A program made the position numbers and the translations under genes. A stretch of DNA of 8,044 nt from Betaproteobacteria bacterium UBA2293 (GTDB lineage: Bacteria; Pseudomonadota; Gammaproteobacteria; Burkholderiales; Rhodocyclaceae): contig DDWF01000111.1 of NCBI GenBank assembly GCA_002345845.1, positions 1-8,044 on the forward strand. The letters are read 5' to 3'. The notes beneath the pieces are model-generated. The model searched no databases. It saw only the letters and a program-made list of their open reading frames with translations, and was not told where the DNA came from. How positions within the stretch are numbered: position 1 is the first letter of the stretch; each line of letters starts with the position of its first letter. This document shows, piece by piece, positions 1 through 5,793 of this stretch.

Positions 1-355
1 GGTAGTAGGTGCCGCCCTTCACCGTGGCGTCATTGGCGACGACCATGCACTCGACGCCCTGGACGCGGCCGATGCCGGCAATCACCGAGGCCGCCGGCAC
101 GTCACCGCCGTACATGCCGTAGGCGGCGAACTGGCCGATTTCAAGGAAGGGCGTGCCGGGATCGAGCAGGCCATTGACCCGCTCGCGCGGCAGCAGCTTG
201 CCGCGCGCCAGGTGCTTCTGCCGCGCCGCTTCCGGACCGCCGAGGGCGATCTTGTCGACCTTGTCGTGCAGGTCGGCAACCACCGCCTGCATCGCCGCGG
301 CATTGGCCTGGAACTCGGCCGAGCGCGGGTTGAGTTGGGATTTCAGGATGGTCAT
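1..355 (-). CDS. liuB: Methylcrotonyl-CoA carboxylase, carboxyltransferase (beta) subunit, N-terminal part only
   Basis: This is the non-biotinylated carboxyltransferase subunit that moves CO2 from carboxybiotin to 3-methylcrotonyl-CoA, giving 3-methylglutaconyl-CoA in leucine breakdown. The first 118 residues are visible; the family is usually about 535 residues, so the gene runs off the left edge. Recognisable segments are an N-terminal EFQANAAAM stretch (about 14-22), [13 protein letters not shown] (48-60), [12 protein letters not shown] (63-74) and [13 protein letters not shown] at the visible end, all typical of MCC beta and related propionyl/acyl-CoA carboxylases. The start is fixed fairly well: an in-frame TAA lies five codons upstream (371-373) and the next Met is residue 22, inside the conserved region. 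A GAGGAG (358-363) precedes the ATG but only two bases away, which is unusually close. The 51-base spacer from the LOG gene is AT-rich. The isovaleryl-CoA dehydrogenase in the same run of genes favours MCC over a propionyl-CoA or geranyl-CoA carboxylase; the fragment alone does not prove it. Confidence 0.9.
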   Translation of the reverse strand, partial: MTILKSQLNPRSAEFQANAAAMQAVVADLHDKVDKIALGGPEAARQKHLARGKLLPRERVNGLLDPGTPFLEIGQFAAYGMYGGDVPAASVIAGIGRVQGVECMVVANDATVKGGTYY

Positions 356-406
356 GTCTCCTCGCTTCTTTTATGTATGCGTTACCTGAATAAATGATGC
401 CCAGTG

Positions 407-1006
407 CTACAACTGCTTTTCCTCTTTCAGCCACTTGCTGACCGGCTCGGCCCGGTAGTTCTGCATCTGCGTCAGCAGTCCGTCGAAGTCGCCGTCGGCC
501 AGCGCCATTGCCCGGTTCTGCGGGCGCAGGAAGCCTTCGCCGACGGCATGGTCGAACAGGCGCAGCAGCGGGTCGTAGAAGCCGTTCACATTGAGCAGGC
601 CCATCGGTTTCACGTGGAACCCGAGCTGGCCCCAGGTGAGGATTTCGCAGAATTCCTCGAAGGTGCCGAAGCCGCCGGGCAGGGCGATAAAGCCGTCGGA
701 AAGTTCGGCCATGCGCGCCTTGCGTGTATGCATCGAATCGACGACTTCCATCCGCGTCAGCGCCCGGTGATCGACGGGGCGGCCGGCCACCTCCTTACCC
801 ATCAGGGCTTCGGGAATGACGCCGATGACGCTGCCGCCGGCGGCCAGGCAGGCATCGGCGACGGCGCCCATCAGGCCGATGTTGCCGCCGCCATAGACCA
901 GCTCGATGCCGCGGGCGGCGAGCCGCCGGCCGACATCTTCGGCGGCAGCGCGGTAGGCGGGAGCGTGGCCGGCATTGGAGCCGCAGAAGACACACAAACG
1001 TTGCAT
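407..1006 (-). CDS. LOG-family protein (TIGR00730 type), predicted nucleoside 5'-monophosphate phosphoribohydrolase
   Basis: The 199-residue protein has the Rossmann-like fold signature of the LOG (lysine decarboxylase-like) family: CVFCGSN at 5-11, YGGGNIGLMG at 38-47, the HTRKARM segment at 93-99 and the diagnostic PGGFGTFEE at 110-118. Characterised members hydrolyse the N-glycosidic bond of nucleoside 5'-monophosphates, including cytokinin nucleotides, releasing base and ribose 5-phosphate; lysine decarboxylase activity, the old name, is not expected. Length matches the family. The frame stays open upstream, but the start is placed at 1006 because the protein begins there with the usual MxxLCVFCGS and an AAGGA lies six bases before it. 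Its ATG shares one base with the TGA of the metallophosphoesterase gene (TGATG), so translation is probably coupled. The exact substrate cannot be read from the sequence, and no link to leucine catabolism is evident beyond co-location. Confidence 0.88.
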   Translation of the reverse strand: MQRLCVFCGSNAGHAPAYRAAAEDVGRRLAARGIELVYGGGNIGLMGAVADACLAAGGSVIGVIPEALMGKEVAGRPVDHRALTRMEVVDSMHTRKARMAELSDGFIALPGGFGTFEEFCEILTWGQLGFHVKPMGLLNVNGFYDPLLRLFDHAVGEGFLRPQNRAMALADGDFDGLLTQMQNYRAEPVSKWLKEEKQL

Positions 1007-1833
1007 CAGGATTCCTTGGGCGAAAGGCGCAGCACGACGGTTTCCGGCGGGCAGTTGAAACGGATGGGCAGGATGCTGGTGCCGATTCCCGCGGTGACGA
1101 AGGTCGGTGCCGGGACATCGGCCAGCCAGCCGTAGGCATGCTGGCGCGGCGCCCGGCCTGGGGTCAGCAGGGCGCCAAACCAGGGCAGGCGCACCTGGCC
1201 GCCGTGCGTGTGGCCGGCGAAGGCGACCAGGGTGCGGGCGGGCAGGGCGGGGGCGTTGGCCGGGTCGTGCATCATGACGATCAGCCGGGCTTCGGCCGGG
1301 ACGCCGGCGAAAGCTTTTTCCGGTTGTGCATGACCGGTCATGTCGTCGCCGATGCCGACCAGCCACAGCGGGCCGGCTGGGCTCGGCAAGGGCACGGCAG
1401 CGTTCTCCAGCACGGTGATGCCGGCCTCGGTAAGCGCCTGGCGGACCTGCTCGCCGTCGTGCCACCAGTCATGGTTGCCGAGCGTCGCGAAGACGCCGAG
1501 CGGTGCCTTGAGGCGGGCCAGTTCGGCGGCAATCGCGGCGGGTGCGACCGGCTCGCCGCCGAGCACGTTCTGGATGACGAAATCGCCGGGCAGCAGGACC
1601 AGGTCGGGGCGGCTGGCGTTCAGCTGGTCGACGACCTTTTTCAGCATCGGCAGGCCGGCATGCGGTGCGCCGACATGCAGGTCGGCGGCGACGGCGATGG
1701 TTAGCGGTGCGCCGGGCCAATCGGCGGCGGCCAGCGACAACTGGCGTTGCTGCAGCCAGCCCGGCTCGACGCCGAAGCTCCAGCCGGTCAGGCCGAGCAG
1801 CGTGGCCCAGACGAGCAGGCGCAGGCGTTTCAT
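1006..1833 (-). CDS. Membrane-anchored calcineurin-like metallophosphoesterase (YkuE/YaeI-like)
   Basis: The 275-residue protein carries the full binuclear-metal phosphoesterase set: DLH (D51, H53), GDF (D84), GNHDWW (N120, H121), MMHDP (H189) and GHTHGGQ (H208, H210). The C-terminal GHTHGGQ followed by a P-rich segment and a GxGTS motif (251-253) resembles the COG1408 group (Bacillus YkuE, E. coli YaeI), which are membrane-associated phosphodiesterases. Residues about 5-20 form a hydrophobic stretch after MKRLR, so the protein is likely tethered to the inner membrane with its catalytic domain outside the cytoplasm; no clear signal peptidase site is seen. The frame is open further upstream, into the isomerase gene, but the basic-hydrophobic N-terminus argues for the ATG at 1833, seven bases after the isomerase stop. 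No strong Shine-Dalgarno is visible there, so re-initiation after the upstream gene is likely. The natural substrate is unknown. Confidence 0.87.
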   Translation of the reverse strand: MKRLRLLVWATLLGLTGWSFGVEPGWLQQRQLSLAAADWPGAPLTIAVAADLHVGAPHAGLPMLKKVVDQLNASRPDLVLLPGDFVIQNVLGGEPVAPAAIAAELARLKAPLGVFATLGNHDWWHDGEQVRQALTEAGITVLENAAVPLPSPAGPLWLVGIGDDMTGHAQPEKAFAGVPAEARLIVMMHDPANAPALPARTLVAFAGHTHGGQVRLPWFGALLTPGRAPRQHAYGWLADVPAPTFVTAGIGTSILPIRFNCPPETVVLRLSPKES

Positions 1834-1840
1834 GGGGCGC

Positions 1841-2452
1841 TCAGAAACCGCCGGTTTCGAGCCAGCGCTCGATCTGCGGCAGGCGGTCGGCGCCGAAGAA
1901 GTGTTCGCCGTCAATGATCACGTGCGGCGAGCCGAAGACGCCGGCAGCCAGCGCCTGGTCGACTTCCGCCTTCAGTCGCGCCTTGACTTCCGGCGTCTGC
2001 AGGGCGGTGGCCAGCTGCTGGCGGTCAATGCCGAGACCGGCGGCAATGTCGAGCACGGTGTCGGGCGAGGAGATGTCGCGGTCGTCGACGAAGAAGGCGC
2101 GATAGACGGCCAGCGCGAAGCGGCGGGCCAGCGCGCAGTCCTGACCGTGCAGCCAGTAGTAGGCGCGGGCGGCGTTCTGCGTCGGCAGCGGGAAGCGGCT
2201 GGGCGGGTTGTAGGGCACGCCGTGGAAGCGCGCCGAGCGGCGGAAGTCGTTGGCCGTGTAGCGCGCCTTGGCGCTGTCGCCATCGGCCGGCGGGCGCGAA
2301 CCGGTGGCCTGGAAAATGACGCCGAGCAGGATCGGGTGCCAGCGCACCTTGCGCCCGTGTTGCGCGGCGACGGCGTCGATCTTCTCGGCCATCAGGTAGC
2401 CGTAGGGGCTGGAAAAATCGAACCAGAAGTCGATCGGGGTCGGGGCGTTCAT
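1841..2452 (-). CDS. 2-hydroxychromene-2-carboxylate isomerase-like protein (DsbA-fold, kappa-class GST type)
   Basis: The 203-residue protein has the N-terminal thioredoxin-fold signature FWFDFSSPYGYL (9-20). Where thiol oxidoreductases have a CxxC, it has Ser-Ser-Pro, and S15 aligns with the catalytic serine (Ser11) of naphthalene-pathway isomerase NahD. A cis-proline loop follows near the C-terminus (GSP, P176, then DGEHFFGADRL). Characterised relatives use glutathione to isomerise 2-hydroxychromene-2-carboxylate to trans-o-hydroxybenzylidenepyruvate; many relatives outside naphthalene operons have unknown substrates. A good GAGGAG (2460-2465) sits seven bases before the ATG, and a large hairpin lies just upstream of it. 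No other aromatic-degradation gene is in the window, so an aromatic substrate is doubtful; an isomerase or glutathione-transferase role on an acyl-CoA-derived compound is only a guess. The protein is intact and full length for the family. Confidence 0.86.
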   Translation of the reverse strand: MNAPTPIDFWFDFSSPYGYLMAEKIDAVAAQHGRKVRWHPILLGVIFQATGSRPPADGDSAKARYTANDFRRSARFHGVPYNPPSRFPLPTQNAARAYYWLHGQDCALARRFALAVYRAFFVDDRDISSPDTVLDIAAGLGIDRQQLATALQTPEVKARLKAEVDQALAAGVFGSPHVIIDGEHFFGADRLPQIERWLETGGF

Positions 2453-2471
2453 TTCTTGTCTCCTCGTTGGG

Positions 2472-2505
2472 GCGGCCGCCGGGCTTGTCCTGCCCGGTCG
2501 GCCGC
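2472..2505 (-). promoter_or_regulatory. Strong GC-rich hairpin upstream of the isomerase gene
   Basis: In the 63-base gap between the acyl-CoA dehydrogenase stop and the isomerase start, arms 2472-2484 and 2492-2505 pair over 13 base pairs with one unpaired base (2498) and a 7-base loop (2485-2491). In the transcript the stem ends seven bases before the GAGGAG of the isomerase gene. No U-tract follows, so it is not a standard intrinsic terminator. It could stabilise the upstream message against 3' exonucleases, weaken read-through, or tune translation of the next gene. The pairing is seen directly; the role is inference. Confidence 0.6.
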
Positions 2506-2515
2506 GGGGGTCGGT

Positions 2516-3652
2516 TTACTCGGCGGCGATGCTGCGCCCGATCACCAGCCGCTGGATGTCGTTGGCGCCTTCGTAGATCTGGCAGATGCGCACGTCACGG
2601 TAGATGCGCTCGACCGGGAAGTCGCTGGTATAGCCGACGCCGCCGTGGATCTGGATGGCGTCAGAGGCGATCTTCTCGGCGGCTTCGGAAGCGAACATCT
2701 TGGCCATCGAGGCTTCCTTCAGGCAGGGCTTGCCGGCGTCCTTCAACTGGGCGGCGCGCCAGACCATCAGGCGGGCGGCATCGAGCAGGGTGTTCATGTC
2801 GGCGAGGCGGAAATTGACTGCCTGGTGTTCGATGATCGGCTGGCCGAAGGTGACGCGCTCCTTCGCGTAACGCACGGCGGCCTCGAAGGCGGCGCGGGCC
2901 ATGCCGATGCTCTGGGCGGCGATGCCGATGCGCCCGGCTTCGAGATTGGAGAGGGCGATTTTGTAGCCTTCGCCTTCCTTGCCAAGTAGCGCCGAGGCCG
3001 GCACGCGGCAGTTCTCGAGGATGATCTGCACGGTGTCGGAGGCGTGCTGGCCCATCTTCTCCTCGGTACGGCCGACGATGAAGCCGGGCGTCGCGGTCGG
3101 CACCAGGAAGCAGGAGATGCCCTTCTTGCCGGCGGCCTTGTCGGTGACGGCGAAGACGATGGCCATCTGGGCATGCTTGCCGGTGGTGATGAACTGCTTG
3201 ACGCCGTTCAGGACGAAAGAATCACCATCGCGGTCGGCGCGGGTGGTGATCGCCGCAGCGTCGGAGCCGGTGTGCGGTTCGGTCAGGCAGAAGCAGCCGA
3301 GCTTTTCGCCGCGGGCCAGCGGCTTCAGCCATTCTTCCTTCTGGTTGTCGCTGCCGTACTTCATGGTGATGCCGCAGGCCAGCGAGTTCTGCACCGAGAC
3401 GATGGTCGAGGTGGCGCCGTCACCGGCGGCGATTTCTTCCAGCGTCAGCACCAGCGACATGTAATCCATGCCGGCGCCGCCCCATTCCTCGGGCACGACC
3501 ATGCCCATGGCGCCCAGTTCGGCCAGTTCCTGCAGGGCCTCGGCCGGGAAGGTGTGGTTCTTGTCCCATTCCGCGGCGAAGGGCGCCAGGCGCTCCTGGG
3601 CAAAGCTGCGCATCGCGTCGCGGATCATTTCCTGTTCTTGCGTCAGAATCAT
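2516..3652 (-). CDS. Acyl-CoA dehydrogenase, short-chain/branched-chain type
   Basis: This FAD-dependent enzyme introduces a trans-2 double bond into an acyl-CoA and passes electrons to electron-transfer flavoprotein. The 378-residue length is normal for the family. Visible landmarks are the FAD/substrate segment LTEPHTGSD (123-131), the middle beta domain, RYAKERVTFGQPI (271-283), IHGGVGY (335-341) and the C-terminal IYEGANDIQR, in which E361 occupies the catalytic-base position of short- and medium-chain dehydrogenases. It is therefore not a second isovaleryl-CoA dehydrogenase, whose base sits elsewhere. The likely substrates are short straight or 2-methyl-branched acyl-CoAs (butyryl, isobutyryl, 2-methylbutyryl), but which one is not readable. 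The frame stays open far upstream through the transporter gene in another frame; the start at 3652 is chosen because the protein aligns from MILTQEQEMIRD and a GGGAG (3661-3665) lies eight bases before it. The start overlaps the transporter stop by four bases (ATGA). Confidence 0.92.
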   Translation of the reverse strand: MILTQEQEMIRDAMRSFAQERLAPFAAEWDKNHTFPAEALQELAELGAMGMVVPEEWGGAGMDYMSLVLTLEEIAAGDGATSTIVSVQNSLACGITMKYGSDNQKEEWLKPLARGEKLGCFCLTEPHTGSDAAAITTRADRDGDSFVLNGVKQFITTGKHAQMAIVFAVTDKAAGKKGISCFLVPTATPGFIVGRTEEKMGQHASDTVQIILENCRVPASALLGKEGEGYKIALSNLEAGRIGIAAQSIGMARAAFEAAVRYAKERVTFGQPIIEHQAVNFRLADMNTLLDAARLMVWRAAQLKDAGKPCLKEASMAKMFASEAAEKIASDAIQIHGGVGYTSDFPVERIYRDVRICQIYEGANDIQRLVIGRSIAAE

Positions 3653-4563
3653 GCTGTTTTCTCCCGAGTTGTTTTTTGTAAGGTGGTCAGCCAGACGCCG
3701 GCAATCACCAGCAGGCCGCCGAACAGCACCGGCAGGCCGAGGCGTTCGTCGAGCAGCACGGCGGCCTGGAGCACGGCGAAGACCGGCACCAGATTGATAA
3801 AGATCGAGGCGTGGCCGGCGCCGAGTTGTTGCACGGCGGCGGTGAACCAGGTGTAGGCGATGGCGGTGCCGAAGACGGCGAGGAACAGCACACTGCTCCA
3901 CACCTGCCACGACCAGTCGGCCAGCGCGATGCCGCCCTGCAGCAGGGCGGCCAGACCGAGCAGGGTGGCGCCGGTCAGGCAGCCGTAGAAGGTCGTCGCC
4001 AGCGCCGAAAAATGGCCGCTCGCGCGCCAGCCGATGAAGGTGTACGCCGCCCAGCTGGCGACGCAGCCGAGGATCAGCCATTCGCCGAAGCCGACTTCGC
4101 CCTGCAGTAGGGCCAGCGGGTCGCCGTTGCCGATCACTGTCAGGCAGCCGGCCAGGGCGATGGCGCTGCCCAGCGCCTTGCGCGGATTCATGCTTTCCTT
4201 GCCGGCGAGCCAGGCGAGCAGCACGATGACTACCGGATTGAGGGCGACGACCAGCGCGCCGCGTCCGGCGGTGATGTGCTGCAGGCCGAAAAAAAAGCAC
4301 AGGCCGTAAAGGAAGATGCCGAAGAAGCCCAGGGCCCAGACCAGGCCCCACTCGCGGCTGTTTTGCGGCAGCGGGATGCCGCTGCCGGACGCCAGCATGA
4401 CGCCGGCGACGACCAGGCCGGCGACGATGAAGCGCAAGGCGGCGGCAGCCAGCGGCGTGCTCAGTTCCTGGGCGATGATCCGCCCGGCGATCCAGGTGCC
4501 GCCCCACATGGCCATCGCGGCCACCAACTTGGCATAGGTCAGCGAGCGGACTGCTTGGGTCAC
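3649..4563 (-). CDS. EamA/DMT-superfamily inner-membrane transporter, ten predicted membrane segments
   Basis: The 304-residue protein is very hydrophobic and shows the tandem EamA repeat: ten segments at roughly 11-31, 38-58, 72-92, 98-120, 130-147, 160-178, 187-208, 220-241, 245-270 and 278-296. Each half has the family pattern of a Trp-rich first helix (MWGGTWIAG at 19-27) and a fourth helix with a proline followed by an acidic residue (VALNPVVIVLL near 106-116, INLVPVFAVL near 256-265). Relatives export amino acids or other small metabolites, but substrate cannot be predicted from sequence. The start is a GTG at 4563 directly abutting the thiolase TAA with no gap; no strong Shine-Dalgarno is seen, so coupling to thiolase translation is likely. 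Its 3' end carries the ribosome binding site of the acyl-CoA dehydrogenase and overlaps that gene by four bases. The tight packing suggests it belongs to the catabolic operon, perhaps moving a pathway metabolite. Confidence 0.88.
   Translation of the reverse strand: MTQAVRSLTYAKLVAAMAMWGGTWIAGRIIAQELSTPLAAAALRFIVAGLVVAGVMLASGSGIPLPQNSREWGLVWALGFFGIFLYGLCFFFGLQHITAGRGALVVALNPVVIVLLAWLAGKESMNPRKALGSAIALAGCLTVIGNGDPLALLQGEVGFGEWLILGCVASWAAYTFIGWRASGHFSALATTFYGCLTGATLLGLAALLQGGIALADWSWQVWSSVLFLAVFGTAIAYTWFTAAVQQLGAGHASIFINLVPVFAVLQAAVLLDERLGLPVLFGGLLVIAGVWLTTLQKTTREKTA
3650..3665 (-). promoter_or_regulatory. Ribosome binding site of the acyl-CoA dehydrogenase, shared leader copy 1
   Basis: The transcript reads GGGAG, then AAAACAGC, then ATG. 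The 15 bases GGAGAAAACAGCATG (3650-3664) are identical to those at the thiolase start. This copy lies inside the coding end of the transporter gene. It supports the start at 3652. Confidence 0.7.
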
Positions 4564-5754
4564 TTAGAGCATTTCCACCGCGAGCGCCGTGGCTTCGCCG
4601 CCACCGATGCACAGCGAAGCGACGCCGCGCTTCTTGCCGTATTTCTTCAGCGCGCCGAGCAGCGTGACGACGATACGGGCGCCGGAAGCGCCGATCGGGT
4701 GACCGAGCGCACAGGCGCCGCCATGCACGTTGACCTTGGCCGGGTCGAGCTTGAGGTCGTGCAGGGCAGCCATGGTGACCACGGCGAAGGCTTCGTTGAT
4801 CTCGTACAGATCGACCGATTCGGCCGTCCAGCCGGTCTTGGCGAACAGCTTCTGCATAGCGCCGACCGGTGCCGAGGGGAACAGCGCCGGCGTGCCGGCA
4901 TCGGTCGTGTGACCGACGATGCGGGCGATCGGGGCGAGGCCGAGCTGGTCGGCCTGCGAGGCGCGCATCAGTACCAGGGCGGCGGCGCCGTCGGAAATCG
5001 ACGAGGAATTGGCGGCGGTGACGGTGCCATCCTTCCTGAAGGCCGGCTTCAGGGTCGGGATTTTCTCGACATTGACGGCGAACGGACCTTCATCCTTGTC
5101 GATGACGACATCGCCCTTGCGGCCGGCGACGGTGGTCGGGGCGATTTCCCAGGCGAAGCTGCCGTCGTTGCTGGCGGCGATGGCGCGGGTCGTCGAGCGG
5201 ACGGCAAATTCGTCCTGGGCTTCCCGGGTGAAACCGTAAGTGGTGGCACATTCCTCGGCGAAGGTGCCCATCAGGCGGCCGCGGTTTTCCTTGGAGTAGG
5301 CATCTTCCAGGCCGTCCATGAACATGTGGTCGATGACCTGGCCGTGGCCGAGGCGATAGCCGCCGCGCGCCTTGGGCAGCAGGTAGGGGGCGTTGGTCAT
5401 CGACTCCATGCCGCCGACCACGGCAACGCCGTAGGAGCCGGCGAGGATGCCGTCGTGGCCGAGCATGGTGGCCTTCATCGCCGAGCCGCAAACCTTGTGG
5501 ATGGTGGCGCAACCAGCGGTGATCGGCAGGCCGGCCTGCAGCGCGGCCTGGCGGGCCGGCGCCTGGCCCTGGCCGGCTTGCAGGACGCAGCCCATCAGCA
5601 CTTCGTCGACCAGGTTGGCGTCGATGCCGGCGCGCTCGACAGCGGCCCTGATGGCGACGGCGCCGAGATTGGCGGCGGTCAGGCTGGAAAAGCCGCCCTG
5701 GAACGAGCCCATGGCGGTACGGACGGCGGAAACGATGACGATCGGGTCTTGCAT
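4564..5754 (-). CDS. Acetyl-CoA acetyltransferase (thiolase)
   Basis: This is a 396-residue thiolase, the usual length for biosynthetic/degradative acetoacetyl-CoA thiolases. The nucleophile is C89 in KVCGSAMK, the same number as in the well-studied Zoogloea enzyme. The other active-site elements are N320 in INEAFA, H352 in GHPIGASGAR and C382 in LCIGGGEA, and all are intact. The enzyme condenses two acetyl-CoA or, in a catabolic setting, cleaves acetoacetyl-CoA with CoA. Leucine breakdown ends in acetyl-CoA plus acetoacetate, so thiolysis of acetoacetyl-CoA fits the neighbourhood, although no acetoacetate-activating enzyme is in the window. A role for longer or branched 3-ketoacyl-CoAs cannot be excluded. 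The start at 5754 has AAGGAG (5763-5768) eight bases upstream. It follows the GNAT-carbonic anhydrase gene by 39 bases with no hairpin, and its stop touches the transporter start. Confidence 0.93.
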   Translation of the reverse strand: MQDPIVIVSAVRTAMGSFQGGFSSLTAANLGAVAIRAAVERAGIDANLVDEVLMGCVLQAGQGQAPARQAALQAGLPITAGCATIHKVCGSAMKATMLGHDGILAGSYGVAVVGGMESMTNAPYLLPKARGGYRLGHGQVIDHMFMDGLEDAYSKENRGRLMGTFAEECATTYGFTREAQDEFAVRSTTRAIAASNDGSFAWEIAPTTVAGRKGDVVIDKDEGPFAVNVEKIPTLKPAFRKDGTVTAANSSSISDGAAALVLMRASQADQLGLAPIARIVGHTTDAGTPALFPSAPVGAMQKLFAKTGWTAESVDLYEINEAFAVVTMAALHDLKLDPAKVNVHGGACALGHPIGASGARIVVTLLGALKKYGKKRGVASLCIGGGEATALAVEML

Positions 5755-5768
5755 GCTGTTTTCTCCTT
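5752..5768 (-). promoter_or_regulatory. Ribosome binding site of the thiolase, shared leader copy 2
   Basis: The transcript reads AAGGAG, then AAAACAGC, then ATG. Bases 5752-5766 repeat exactly the 15-base leader found at the acyl-CoA dehydrogenase start. The GNAT-carbonic anhydrase gene has a related leader ending in ACAGCATG, with AAGGAG nine bases upstream of its ATG. Confidence 0.7.
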
Positions 5769-5793
5769 GCGGATTTGTTATGGGAATCTGTGT

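Noticed and set aside
1007..1465. N-terminal extension of the LOG protein up to 1465
   Set aside because: It reads the phosphoesterase gene out of frame. The LOG family starts at the Met at 1006.
2472..2505. Intrinsic terminator ending the operon
   Set aside because: The stem is strong but no U-tract follows, and a gene with a good ribosome binding site begins directly after it.
1340..2989. Long open frame of 549 codons on the plus strand
   Set aside because: It lies opposite three well-supported minus-strand genes, has a biased Gly/Ala/Asp/Arg composition and no recognisable domain. It is an antisense shadow of GC-rich codon use.
3653..4612. N-terminal extension of the acyl-CoA dehydrogenase up to 4612
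   Set aside because: The extra residues are arginine-rich, read the transporter gene in the wrong frame and resemble no family. The protein aligns from the ATG at 3652 with a good ribosome binding site.
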